From contig NZ_CP018076.1 in NCBI RefSeq assembly GCF_001886735.1, forward strand, positions 2,294,001 through 2,358,000: a stretch of 64,000 nt of DNA, given 5' to 3'. Under the pieces are notes generated by a model. That model was not told the DNA's origin. It worked only from the letters and a program-made list of their open reading frames with translations, and did no database searches. The position numbers and the translations under genes were made by a program. Positions within the stretch are counted from its first letter, which is position 1, and each line of letters starts with the position of its first letter. Origin of the DNA: Sulfitobacter alexandrii. Lineage in GTDB: Bacteria > Pseudomonadota > Alphaproteobacteria > Rhodobacterales > Rhodobacteraceae. Of the stretch, positions 37,715-48,707 are shown in pieces.

Positions 37715-38928
37715 ATGGCCACAGAACGCATCACCTTCCCCGGCCATGACGGCAACACCCTCGCCGCCCGTCTGGACCTGCCCGAGGGGCCCCACCTCGC
37801 CACCGCGCTCTTTGCCCACTGCTTTACCTGCGGCAAGGACATCCCGGCCGCCCGCCGGATCGCCGCGCGGCTCGCGGGCATGGGAATCGCGGTGCTGCGT
37901 TTCGATTTCACCGGGCTCGGGCATTCCGAAGGGGAATTCGCGAACACCTCCTTCACGTCGAACGTCGCGGACATCGCTGCCGCCGCCCGCTACCTCGACG
38001 GGCGCGGGATGGCCCCCGCCCTGATGATCGGGCATTCGTTGGGGGGTGCCGCCGTGCTCAAGGCAGCACCGGACCTGCCCGAGGTCAAGGCGGTGGCAAC
38101 CATCGGCGCCCCCTTCGACCCCGGCCATGTCACCCATAACTTCGCCGAGGCGCTGCCGAAAATTCGCGCCGAAGGCTCCGCCGAAGTGACCCTGGGCGGC
38201 CGCCCGTTCCGCATCGGCCGCACCCTGGTCGACGACCTGGACCAGGGCGCGCTGGGGCCGACGCTGGACCGGATGACCGCGGCCCTGCTGGTGCTGCACG
38301 CACCCACCGACGACATCGTCGGCATCGACAGCGCCAGCCGGATCTTTCTTGCCGCCCGGCACCCCAAGAGCTTTGTCAGCCTCGACGGGGCCGATCACCT
38401 GGTGTCGCGCGCGCGCGACGCGGAATACGTGGCGGGGGTCATTGCGGCATGGGCGGCGCGCTACCTGTCCCTGACCCCGCCTGCGCCCCCCCGGGCGCGC
38501 CCGAGGGCATCGTGCGCGTGGCCGAGGCGGACGCGAACGGCTTCCTTCAGGACATCAACAGCGGCCCCTACCACCATGTTCTCGCCGACGAACCGCATGC
38601 CTACGGCGGTACCAACAAGGGAATGACGCCCTACGGGTTCCTGTCTGCCGGGCTGGGCGCCTGCACCTCCATGACCATCCGCATGTATGCCCGGCGCAAG
38701 GGCTGGGCCCTCGATCACGTCAGCGTCGACGTCAGCCACAACAAGGTGCACGCGCAGGACGCCGAAACCGGGTCGGGCGACAAGATCGACACCTGGCAGC
38801 GCCGGATCCGCCTGACCGGAGACCTCGACGCGGAACAGCGACAGCGGCTTCTGGAAATCGCCGACAGATGCCCGGTGCACCGGACGCTCGAACGGACCTC
38901 CCGCGTAGTGACGCAACTGGTCGACTGA
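37715..38928 (+). pseudogene. Alpha/beta hydrolase-OsmC fusion, frame broken by one base
   Basis: The N-terminal part is an alpha/beta hydrolase with nucleophile S108 in GHSLGG, D in LHAPTDD and H in DGADHLVS. The C-terminal part is an OsmC/Ohr-type domain with the redox cysteines in GLGACTSM and DRCPVHRT. Related bacteria encode both as one protein of about 405 aa. Here the frames are offset at a run of seven C (38486-38492). The upstream frame continues into Arg/Pro-rich nonsense to 38626, while the OsmC frame continues to the TGA at 38928. One extra C restores a 404-aa fusion. OsmC proteins reduce organic hydroperoxides; the fused hydrolase role is unknown. Confidence 0.88.
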
Positions 38929-39004
38929 CCGGCCCCGCCGCTTGTCCTTGCTGCCCTGTCGGTCTATGGACCGCGCAAACGTCTTCTCTCCGGACAGGTG
39001 CCCC

Positions 39005-40315
39005 ATGATCCCACGCTATTCCCGCCCCGAAATGGTCTCCATCTGGTCGCCCGAGACCAAGTTCCGCATCTGGTTCGAGATCGAAGCCCATGCCTGCGAT
39101 GCGATGGCGGACCTCGGCGTGATCCCGCGCGAGAACGCCGAAGCGGTGTGGAAGGCGAAAGACGTGGAATTCGACGTGGCCCGCATCGACGAGATCGAGG
39201 CGGTGACCAAGCACGACGTGATCGCCTTTCTCACGCATCTGGCCGAACACGTGGGCAGCGACGAGGCGCGCTTCGTCCACCAGGGGATGACCTCTTCGGA
39301 CGTGCTGGATACCTGCCTGAACGTGCAGCTCGTCCGCGCCGCCGATCTTCTGATCGCGGATGTCGAGGCGCTGCTGGCCGCGCTCAAGCGCCGTGCGATC
39401 GAACACAAGGACACCCTGCGCGTGGGTCGCAGCCACGGCATCCATGCGGAACCGACGACCATGGGCCTGACCTTTGCCCGCTTCTACGCCGAGATGGACC
39501 GCAACCTGCGCCGCCTGCGCACCGCGCGCGAAGAGGTGGCGACGGGCGCGATCTCCGGGGCGGTGGGCACCTTCGCCAACATCGACCCGCGCGTCGAGGC
39601 GCATGTCTGCGACAAGCTGGGACTGATACCGGAGCCGATCAGCACGCAGGTGATTCCCCGCGACCGGCACGCAGCCTTCTTCGCGGCCCTCGGCGTCGTT
39701 GCCTCCTCGATCGAGAACGTCGCGATCGAAATCCGCCACATGCAGCGCACCGAAGTGCTGGAAGGGGCCGAATTCTTCTCCATCGGGCAGAAAGGGTCGT
39801 CGGCCATGCCCCACAAGAAGAACCCGGTCCTGACCGAGAACCTGACCGGCCTCGCCCGTCTGGTGCGGATGTCGGTGATCCCGGCGATGGAAAACGTCGC
39901 GCTCTGGCACGAGCGTGACATCTCCCACTCCTCGGTCGAGCGGATGATCGGCCCGGATGCCACCGTGACGCTCGACTTCGCGCTCGCGCGGCTGACCGGC
40001 GTGATCGACAAGATGATCATCTTCCCCGAGAACATGCTGGAAAACATGAACAAGTTCCCCGGCCTCGTGATGTCGCAGCGCGTGCTGCTGGCACTGACGC
40101 AAGCCGGCGTGAGCCGCGAGGACGCCTATGCCATGGTCCAGCGCAACGCGCTGAAGGTCTGGGAACAGCGCACGGATTTCAAGGAAGAGCTGCTGGCGGA
40201 TGCCGACGTGGTCGCGGCGCTTGGCAAGGACCAGATCGAAGAGAAATTCGACATGGGTTATCACACCAAGCACGTGGACACGATCTTTGCCCGCGTGTTC
40301 GGCGACCCGGCCTGA
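39005..40315 (+). CDS. purB: Adenylosuccinate lyase
   Basis: This enzyme cleaves SAICAR and adenylosuccinate in purine synthesis, 436 aa, homotetrameric. Signatures include QGMTSSDVLDTCLN (substrate loop), RSHGIHAEPTTMG with catalytic His, and the flexible loop GSSAMPHKKNP with the catalytic serine. The C-terminal domain is complete. The start at 39005 (MIPRYSRPEM) is the family-typical N-terminus, with ACAGGTG upstream; the frame from 38942 is an unrelated extension. A G/C stem-loop follows the stop. Confidence 0.97.
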   Translation: MIPRYSRPEMVSIWSPETKFRIWFEIEAHACDAMADLGVIPRENAEAVWKAKDVEFDVARIDEIEAVTKHDVIAFLTHLAEHVGSDEARFVHQGMTSSDVLDTCLNVQLVRAADLLIADVEALLAALKRRAIEHKDTLRVGRSHGIHAEPTTMGLTFARFYAEMDRNLRRLRTAREEVATGAISGAVGTFANIDPRVEAHVCDKLGLIPEPISTQVIPRDRHAAFFAALGVVASSIENVAIEIRHMQRTEVLEGAEFFSIGQKGSSAMPHKKNPVLTENLTGLARLVRMSVIPAMENVALWHERDISHSSVERMIGPDATVTLDFALARLTGVIDKMIIFPENMLENMNKFPGLVMSQRVLLALTQAGVSREDAYAMVQRNALKVWEQRTDFKEELLADADVVAALGKDQIEEKFDMGYHTKHVDTIFARVFGDPA

Positions 40316-40317
40316 GG

Positions 40318-40331
40318 GGGGGTAATCCCCC
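40318..40331 (+). other. G/C stem-loop after purB
   Basis: GGGGG-TAAT-CCCCC forms a compact hairpin just after the purB stop, without a T-run. It may protect the 3' end of the transcript or assist termination. Confidence 0.35.
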
Positions 40332-40391
40332 ACCCCGCGCCCGGCAAGTGGGCAGAACCGCTCCGAATTGACGCAGCGGCACCGTAATTCT

Positions 40392-40419
40392 TTGAAATGT
40401 TGCGCGCTCGGTGTAGATT
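40392..40419 (+). promoter_or_regulatory. Candidate promoter of 53-aa secreted protein
   Basis: TTGAAA (40392-40397) and TAGATT (40414-40419) are spaced by 16 bp, close to sigma70 consensus. They lie about 30 bp before the start codon and a good AAAGGAG ribosome site. Confidence 0.5.
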
Positions 40420-40447
40420 TGAGCAATCAACCAAAAGGAGACGGACC

Positions 40448-40609
40448 ATGAAGATCAAGACCCTTGCGATTGCCCTTGCCCTCACCGCCGCGCCGAGCCT
40501 CGCGCTCGCCTCCGGCTGCATGTACGGCAAGGAGAAACAGGCGATGTCCTGCGCCGCCGGCACGGCTTACGACAGCGCCACCAAGACCTGCCTGCCGCTC
40601 AGCACCTGA
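40448..40609 (+). CDS. Small secreted cysteine-motif protein
   Basis: This 53-aa product has a clear Sec signal (MKIKTLAIALALTAAPSLALA, about residues 1-21) and a short mature part with three cysteines. The end SCAAGTAYDSATKTC carries the pattern C-x2-G-x2-YD-x-ATKTC, which recurs in the next gene. AAAGGAG lies 7 bp before the ATG at 40448, and a plausible promoter and terminator flank it, so it looks like a real single-gene unit. I know no characterised function; the pattern recalls small chitin-binding-like C-G-Y-C motifs. Confidence 0.75.
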   Translation: MKIKTLAIALALTAAPSLALASGCMYGKEKQAMSCAAGTAYDSATKTCLPLST

Positions 40610-40635
40610 AAAGCGGCCACTTGAAAGACCAGCGG

Positions 40636-40660
40636 GCGCCGTCGCGTGCGGCGCTCTTTT
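40636..40660 (+). terminator. Rho-independent terminator
   Basis: A GCGCCG / CGGCGC stem with a 7-base loop is followed directly by TCTTTT. It closes the 53-aa gene transcript before the TPR gene. Confidence 0.7.
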
Positions 40661-40791
40661 CGACGGGCGCGGGTCGGCCGCCCGGACGTTCACGCAACAG
40701 TGTTCGGGGGCCCTGCGCTTTTTGCTCGCCCCGTCACGCTTTCCATCGTGTTAATCAGTATGACAGTCACAGAATACGCGGAGTTTCTTCC

Positions 40792-41319
40792 ATGAAGGCC
40801 CTGATCCTATCCACCGCCCTTGCCCTTCCCCTCGCCACCACTGCCGCGCATGCCGCCGGCGGCGGCAACGAGACGGCACCGAAGAAGCCGAAATGCGAGA
40901 CCGGACAGGTCTACGACAAGGCGACCAAAACCTGCATCGTCGCCAAGGACAGCCAGCTCGACACCGACACCCTGTACGAGACGGTCCGCGAACTGGCCTA
41001 CGCCGGCCGCTACGCGGATGCCCAGGTGATCCTTGCCGAGATGCCGCAAGACGATGACCGCACGCTCACCTATCTCGGCTTCACGCACCGCAAGATGGGC
41101 CATGCAGAAGCGGCGATGGGCTATTACCGCGAGGCGCTCGTGGTCAACCCGGACAACGTGCTGGCGCGTTCCTACATGGGCCAGGGGTTCGTCGAGGCGG
41201 GCAATGTCTCTGCGGCGCTGGCGCAACTCAGGGCGATCCGGGCTCACGGCGGCACCGGCACATGGGCCGAGGCGTCGCTGCGGCAGGCCATCGCCACAGG
41301 GCGCACTTTCAGCTACTGA
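40792..41319 (+). CDS. Secreted TPR-repeat protein with cysteine motif
   Basis: This 175-aa periplasmic protein has a signal peptide (residues 1-22, ending AHA), then KCETGQVYDKATKTC with the same C-x2-G-x2-YD-x-ATKTC pattern as the preceding gene. About three tetratricopeptide-like helices follow (LAYAGRYADAQVILAEM, LTYLGFTHRKMGHAEAAMGY, LARSYMGQGFVEAGNVSAAL). TPR proteins scaffold protein complexes; the partner is unknown. The ATG at 40792 has GGAG upstream. Sharing the motif suggests duplication of an N-terminal module. Confidence 0.85.
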   Translation: MKALILSTALALPLATTAAHAAGGGNETAPKKPKCETGQVYDKATKTCIVAKDSQLDTDTLYETVRELAYAGRYADAQVILAEMPQDDDRTLTYLGFTHRKMGHAEAAMGYYREALVVNPDNVLARSYMGQGFVEAGNVSAALAQLRAIRAHGGTGTWAEASLRQAIATGRTFSY

Positions 41320-41342
41320 TTTCAGGCTTCCTTCACTCTTTG

Positions 41343-41365
41343 CTGTCACAAGCGCCCCGTGACAG
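41343..41365. promoter_or_regulatory. 7-bp inverted repeat upstream of fliG
   Basis: CTGTCAC (41343-41349) and GTGACAG (41359-41365) are perfect inverted copies around nine bases, ending immediately before the fliG ribosome site AAAGGGA. It could act as an operator, or as a leader hairpin that affects ribosome access. Confidence 0.4.
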
Positions 41366-41379
41366 AAAGGGACAGCCAG

Positions 41380-42459
41380 ATGAACGACATGGTGCCGATC
41401 GGCTCCATTTCTCCGCTCGCGACCTCCTCGGAAACGACGGGCGCGCCGGTCACTCTCAGCCGGCGCGCCAAGGCCGCCGTCGTCGTGCGGCTGCTGTTGA
41501 ACGAGGGCGCGGAACTTCCGCTCGAGGATCTGCCGGACGACCTGCAGGTGGCACTCACCCAGCAGATGGGGGAAATGCGGTCCGTGGACCGTGACACGCT
41601 GGCCGCCGTGGCCGCCGAATTCGCCGCCGAGATCGAGCGCATCGGCCTGTCCTTCCCGGCCGGCATCGCCGGCGCGCTCGAGGTGCTCGACGGCAGGATC
41701 AGCCAGCAGACCGCACTCCGCCTGCGCAAGGAAGCCGGTGTGCGCCAATGGGGCGATCCCTGGGCCCGCCTGCGCGAACTGGGGGCGGACCGTCTCCTGC
41801 CCGTCCTGCAGAACGAAAGCGTGGAAGTCGCGGCCGTGATGCTGGCCAAGCTGCCGGTTCCCCTTGCCGCCGACCTGCTGGGCCGGCTGCCCGGCCCCCA
41901 GGCGCGGCGGATTACCTACGCGGTGTCCCTGACCAGCGCGGTGACCCCCGACGCGGTGGACCGGATCGGCGTCGCACTGGCGATGCAGCTTGACGCCCAG
42001 CCCCCCCGCGCCTTCGACAGCGACCCCGTGGCGCGGGTCGGGGCGATCCTGAACTCATCCAGCACGCTGACGCGCGACGACGTGCTGACCGGGCTCGACG
42101 AAACCGACCAGGGCTTTGCCAACGCCGTCCGCAAGGCGATCTTCACCTTCGCCAACATCCCCACCCGCGTGGCCCGACGGGACGTGCCGCGCCTCCTGCG
42201 GGAGGTGCCGCCAGACAGTCTGCTGACCGCCCTTGCAGGCGCGGAGGCGGCCGGTTTCGCCGCGACAAGGGACTTCATCCTCGACAACATGTCGGGCCGC
42301 ATGGCCGACCAGTTGCGCGAGGAGATCGCCGAGGCCGGCAAGATCAAACCGGCGGACGCAGAGGCGGCGATGACCGAGGTCGTGGGCACCATCCGCCGGA
42401 TGGAAGCGGCGGGGGATCTGCTCTTGCTGACGGAGGAAGACGCCGAGGACGCCGACTGA
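41380..42459 (+). CDS. fliG: Flagellar motor switch protein FliG
   Basis: This is a rotor component of the flagellar C-ring that transmits torque and direction switching, 359 aa. The middle domain carries VEVAAVMLAKLPVPLAADLLGRLPGPQA (the MxxLP-like repeat region). The C-terminal charged torque helix is recognisable around DNMSGRMADQLREEIAEAG. The ATG at 41380 has AAAGGGAC at proper distance; the GTG at 41359 falls inside the inverted repeat and is rejected. No other flagellar gene is present in the window, so this copy lies apart from a main flagellar cluster. The run of seven C at 42001 keeps frame here. Confidence 0.9.
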   Translation: MNDMVPIGSISPLATSSETTGAPVTLSRRAKAAVVVRLLLNEGAELPLEDLPDDLQVALTQQMGEMRSVDRDTLAAVAAEFAAEIERIGLSFPAGIAGALEVLDGRISQQTALRLRKEAGVRQWGDPWARLRELGADRLLPVLQNESVEVAAVMLAKLPVPLAADLLGRLPGPQARRITYAVSLTSAVTPDAVDRIGVALAMQLDAQPPRAFDSDPVARVGAILNSSSTLTRDDVLTGLDETDQGFANAVRKAIFTFANIPTRVARRDVPRLLREVPPDSLLTALAGAEAAGFAATRDFILDNMSGRMADQLREEIAEAGKIKPADAEAAMTEVVGTIRRMEAAGDLLLLTEEDAEDAD

Positions 42460-42535
42460 GCTTGCGGGCTGCCGGTCTTGTTGTGCCGCGTCGCGCGGGC
42501 TATGTCAGACCGACCCGTCCCAAAGACCCGGATCC

Positions 42536-43432
42536 ATGCCCGCCTCCTCTCCCGCCCCCTCCAGCTTCATGCGCAAGCTCGGTCACTACATGACCAACGC
42601 CCTCGCGGTGGGGATCATCCGTTGTGCGCTTGCCCTGCCCTACGAGACCCGGGTGCGCTTTGTCGGGGCGCTGATGCGCCGGGTGCTCGGGCCGGTGGCC
42701 GGATACCGCCGGCGCGCGCTCGACAATCTCGGCCGGATCTGCCCGGACCTTTCGCCGGAACGGCGGCGCGAGATCGCGGCGGGCTGTCTCGACAATGCCG
42801 GCCGCACCTTCATCGAGAATTATTCGGCGGCCGACTTTCCGGCGCGCATGTCCGGGATCACACCCGAAGGACCGGGCCTCGCCGCACTGGAAGAGGCCGC
42901 CGCACGCGGCCAGCCGGTGATCCTGGTCACCGGCCACTTCGGCAACTACGAGGCCACCCGTGCCGCGCTCGTCGCCCGTGGCCACGCGATCGGCGGTCTC
43001 TACCGGGACATGAAGAACCCGTATTTCAACGCGCATTACGTCAAGACGATGGAAGCCTTCGGCGGGCCGGTCTTTCCACAGGGGCGGCGCGGCACGGCGG
43101 GTTTCGTGCGCCACCTGCGCGACGGCGGTCAGCTTGTCTTGCTGTTCGACCAGCACGTGCAGTTCGCGCCGATCCTCGACTTCATGGGCGCGCCCGCGCG
43201 CACGGCCGTCTCGGCGGCGGAACTCGCCCTTCGCTACGATGCGCTGCTGATCCCTTTCTACAGCATCCGGCAGCCCGATGGCGTCAGCTTTCGCAGCGTG
43301 ATGGAATCGCCCGTGCCGCACAGCGACCCGGAAACGATGACGCAAGCGCTGAACGACAGCCTGAGCGCGCGGGTGCGCGCCAACCCCGAGCAGTGGTTCT
43401 GGGTCCACCGGCGCTGGCGCCCCGACGAATAG
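42536..43432 (+). CDS. Lysophospholipid/lipid A-type acyltransferase
   Basis: This is a membrane-associated acyltransferase of the LpxL/HtrB family, 298 aa, which adds secondary acyl chains to lipid A precursors. The HX4E catalytic motif is seen in TGHFGNYEA, followed by GLYRDMKNPYFN and the DQH block LLFDQHVQFAP. The C-terminal PEQWFWVHRRWRP is diagnostic. A signal-anchor-like segment occupies about residues 20-40. It lies 76 bp after fliG with no clear link in function. Confidence 0.92.
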   Translation: MPASSPAPSSFMRKLGHYMTNALAVGIIRCALALPYETRVRFVGALMRRVLGPVAGYRRRALDNLGRICPDLSPERRREIAAGCLDNAGRTFIENYSAADFPARMSGITPEGPGLAALEEAAARGQPVILVTGHFGNYEATRAALVARGHAIGGLYRDMKNPYFNAHYVKTMEAFGGPVFPQGRRGTAGFVRHLRDGGQLVLLFDQHVQFAPILDFMGAPARTAVSAAELALRYDALLIPFYSIRQPDGVSFRSVMESPVPHSDPETMTQALNDSLSARVRANPEQWFWVHRRWRPDE

Positions 43433-43446
43433 CCGCCCGTCCGACC

Positions 43447-44145
43447 TCAGCGAAGCCGCTGGGCCGCGAGGATCGGGCCGGCCTCGGCACCTTGAAGGAT
43501 CACGACCAACGGCTTGTCGCCGGTGACATCCGCCGTCATCGAAAGCGGCGCCTGACCGTCCCACTGCCCCAGTACCTGCCAGCCCTCGACGATATTGGCA
43601 TAGGTCAGCGTCTTGCCCCGGTTCTCGCCCCGCTCAATGGCCGTGGTCCGCGTGGGCGTGTACCGCAGCATGTGAACCTGCACCGGCCCGGTCAGGGCAC
43701 CACGCGCCTGCGCCTCGATGCGCAGGGTGTCGCCGTCGCGCGCGATTTGAAGCGCCGCGGGCGCGGGGCGCTGGCTGTGGTCCGCGATGGCCTTGCTCAA
43801 CTTCATCGGTTTGGCACCCACGATATCGGTCTGGCCCTGCACGATCATCTCGGGCGTGTAGACGGACTTGCGCCCTGCCTGATGCGCGTATGTGCGCTGC
43901 CGCTCCGCGTGCGCCGGATCGCCGAAGGGATCCTCCCAGCCGATGTAGTCCCAGTAGTCCACATGCAACGCCAGCGCGATCACGTCCTCGCGCTCCGCCA
44001 GTTCCTCGAGGATCGCATCGGCCGGCGGGCAGCTCGAACACCCCTGCGAGGTGAAGAGTTCCACCACCACCGGGCTCTCCTGCGCGGCGGCGTGCTGCGC
44101 GGCGGCCAGACACAACGCGGTGACGAGGGGCAGCAGGTGTTTCAT
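43447..44145 (-). CDS. DUF1223 thioredoxin-fold secreted protein
   Basis: This 232-aa protein has a signal peptide (MKHLLPLVTALCLAAAQHAAA) and then VVELFTSQGCSSCPPADAILEEL. The latter is a thioredoxin-like strand-loop-helix with a C-S-S-C pair at the redox position. HVDYWDYIGWEDPFGDP is a hallmark of DUF1223. A periplasmic disulfide-related role is likely, but the substrate is unknown. The start at 44145 is chosen for the signal peptide; the frame to 44208 adds unrelated residues. It is divergent from acnA. Confidence 0.88.
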   Translation of the reverse strand: MKHLLPLVTALCLAAAQHAAAQESPVVVELFTSQGCSSCPPADAILEELAEREDVIALALHVDYWDYIGWEDPFGDPAHAERQRTYAHQAGRKSVYTPEMIVQGQTDIVGAKPMKLSKAIADHSQRPAPAALQIARDGDTLRIEAQARGALTGPVQVHMLRYTPTRTTAIERGENRGKTLTYANIVEGWQVLGQWDGQAPLSMTADVTGDKPLVVILQGAEAGPILAAQRLR

Positions 44146-44251
44146 CTGATTCCATTCGGCAGGTAAGCGACCCGGCCAGTAGTATCCACGCCCTCCTGAA
44201 ATAACCAATCAATGTTTCTTGAAACGGAGAAGCGCCGGGAAAGCGCGCTCC

Positions 44252-44271
44252 AGTATACAATAGTATACAAT
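44252..44271. repeat. Perfect tandem repeat AGTATACAAT x2 upstream of acnA
   Basis: Two exact head-to-tail copies of AGTATACAAT lie in the 223-bp gap between the divergent DUF1223 and acnA genes. Each contains the palindrome GTATAC, and on the minus strand each reads ATTGTATACT, whose TATACT resembles a -10 box. This AT-rich island in GC-rich DNA is a good candidate for a regulator or promoter site. Confidence 0.55.
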
Positions 44272-44368
44272 TTATGGCCGACGCCGGGGATTATCATTGA
44301 AACGCGGACGGCAATAGGCCATCTAGGCGTCAAGCACTGCCACCTTTCACAGCCAAGGGAGCCCCTCC

Positions 44369-47158
<2,790 letters not shown>

Positions 47159-47184
47159 TTGCCGCTAAGGAGCGATCCTGTTCT

Positions 47185-47215
47185 GGCCCGCCGCGTTAGT
47201 CGCGGCGGGCCTTTT
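47185..47215 (+). terminator. Rho-independent terminator of acnA
   Basis: A perfect 11-bp stem (GGCCCGCCGCG / CGCGGCGGGCC) around the loop TTAGT is followed by TTTT, 26 bp after the acnA stop. Confidence 0.92.
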
Positions 47216-47298
47216 CGTGGGCGGGAATGCCCGCGTGCCGACCCATCCGCGGATCGGCTATTGCTTAATTCGGGTAAATTTCATGGGAGGCGTGCCGG

Positions 47299-47982
47299 AT
47301 GAAAGTGGCCCTTGTCACCGGGGCGGCGCGGGGGATCGGCCGGGCCATCGCCCATGATCTGGCGACCGATCATGCCGTCGCCATCACCCATCACGGCACG
47401 CCGCCGGATGCGCTGCTGTCCCAAAGGCCGGCGGTGCAGGCGATCCGGGCCGATCTGAGCGACCCTGCGAGCGCGGACCGGATCATCGACGCGGTCATCG
47501 CCCAATTCGGGCAGCTTGACGTCATCGTCAACAACGCGGGCGCGATCGAGATGGACGACGGCGATCCGGCGCTGAACCACGCGGTCAACGTGGCGGCCCC
47601 CATGGCCCTTCTGCGGGCTGCCCTGCCCCACCTGTCGCCGGGGGCCTGCGTGGTGAACATCTCGTCGGTGAACGCGGTCTTTCCCGCGCGGGGCGCGGCC
47701 GCCTATTCCGCCAGCAAGGCCGCGCTCAATACCTGGACCCGTGCCATGGCCAAGGAACTGGGCCCGCGCGGGATCAGGGTGAACGGCGTGGCACCCGGCG
47801 CCATCGAGCGGCCGGAGCCCCCCCGCCCGCCTGATCTGATCGCCGCTTTCGTCAACGAGACTGCGCTGGGGCGCATCGGCGTGCCGGAGGACGTGGCGCG
47901 CGTTGTCCGTTTTCTGGTGTCGGATGCCGCGGGCTTCATCACCGGCGAGACGATCACGGTTTCCGGCGGATACAGGCTCTGA
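47299..47982 (+). CDS. SDR family oxidoreductase (classical)
   Basis: This 227-aa NAD(P)-dependent short-chain dehydrogenase has an intact fold: TGAARGIG at residues 7-14, NNAG at 78-81, Ser in VNISS (about 122), Tyr136 and Lys140 in YSASKAAL, and GETITVSGGYRL at the end. Substrate specificity cannot be inferred. It stands alone between the acnA terminator and the convergent ccmG. It contrasts with the SDR at 3918-4697, whose catalytic residues are altered. Confidence 0.93.
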   Translation: MKVALVTGAARGIGRAIAHDLATDHAVAITHHGTPPDALLSQRPAVQAIRADLSDPASADRIIDAVIAQFGQLDVIVNNAGAIEMDDGDPALNHAVNVAAPMALLRAALPHLSPGACVVNISSVNAVFPARGAAAYSASKAALNTWTRAMAKELGPRGIRVNGVAPGAIERPEPPRPPDLIAAFVNETALGRIGVPEDVARVVRFLVSDAAGFITGETITVSGGYRL

Positions 47983-48019
47983 CCCGACGCGCGGCGCGAC
48001 CTGCCGATGACGGCAGGCG

Positions 48020-48556
48020 TCAGCCCCCCTCGCGCGCAGCGTTCAGCGCGGGCAGGAACCGCTGCTCGTAGTCGCTGCCGACCAACGGCCCCGCAAATCG
48101 GAACAGCACCGTGCCGTCGCCATCAAGGATGAAGGTCTCGGGCGGGGCCGTCACGCCCCAGTCGATCGCCGTGCGCCCCTGCGGATCGAACCCCACCCCG
48201 ACAAAGGGGTTGCCGTCGTCCTGCAGGTAGTCCCGCGCGTTGCCTTCCTGATCCTTGAAGTTGATGCCGACGATGGGCATGCCGTCCTCCGCCATCTGCA
48301 ACAGCTTGGGATGTTCGGCCCGGCAGGGCGGACACCAGCTGGCCCAGAAGTTGACAAGCGTGACCTCGCCGGAGGCGAGCATGTCGGCGGTGGCGGGCGT
48401 GAAGCCCTCCAGCGGGGCCTCCGGCACGCCGGGCGCGGCCTGTCCGACAAGCGTGGAGGGCAGCCCCTCAGGATCGTCGCGGAACATGCCGACGGCGGCG
48501 AGGGCCACGAAGCCGGCAAAGACCAGCGGCGGCGCGATCATCAGGGGTTTAACCAT
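48020..48556 (-). CDS. ccmG: Thiol:disulfide interchange protein of cytochrome c maturation
   Basis: This is a periplasmic membrane-anchored thioredoxin (CcmG/DsbE) of 178 aa that keeps apocytochrome c cysteines reduced for heme attachment. The N-terminal helix (MIAPPLVFAGFVALAAVGM) is followed by the thioredoxin domain with WCPPC, C75 and C78. The GVTAPPETFILDGDG segment contains the cis-proline and is diagnostic. It is the last gene of the ccmABCDG unit and overlaps ccmD by eight bases. Confidence 0.95.
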   Translation of the reverse strand: MVKPLMIAPPLVFAGFVALAAVGMFRDDPEGLPSTLVGQAAPGVPEAPLEGFTPATADMLASGEVTLVNFWASWCPPCRAEHPKLLQMAEDGMPIVGINFKDQEGNARDYLQDDGNPFVGVGFDPQGRTAIDWGVTAPPETFILDGDGTVLFRFAGPLVGSDYEQRFLPALNAAREGG

Positions 48557-48707
48557 GGCGTCCGGTCTCCCTTTCGGCGGCGTCGAGCGTGGCGCGGGCG
48601 GCGCGGCCCCGGCGCAGCGTCCACAGCACGAGCACGAGCAGCAGCAGCAGCGACACCGCGTAGGCCGAGAGCACCTCGACCGCGTATTTTCCCAGATCAG
48701 GCATCAT
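48549..48707 (-). CDS. ccmD: Heme exporter protein CcmD
   Basis: This is a 52-aa membrane peptide that works with CcmABC to release holo-CcmE. It reads MMPDLGKYAVEVLSAYAVSL, then a leucine-rich helix, then a basic end (LRRGRAARATLDAAERETGRHG). The KYAxxVLxAY start is the CcmD hallmark. The first ATG (48707) forms an ATGA overlap with the ccmC stop; the ATG at 48704 is also possible. It is shorter than most gene-finder cut-offs and easily missed. Confidence 0.93.
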   Translation of the reverse strand: MMPDLGKYAVEVLSAYAVSLLLLLVLVLWTLRRGRAARATLDAAERETGRHG

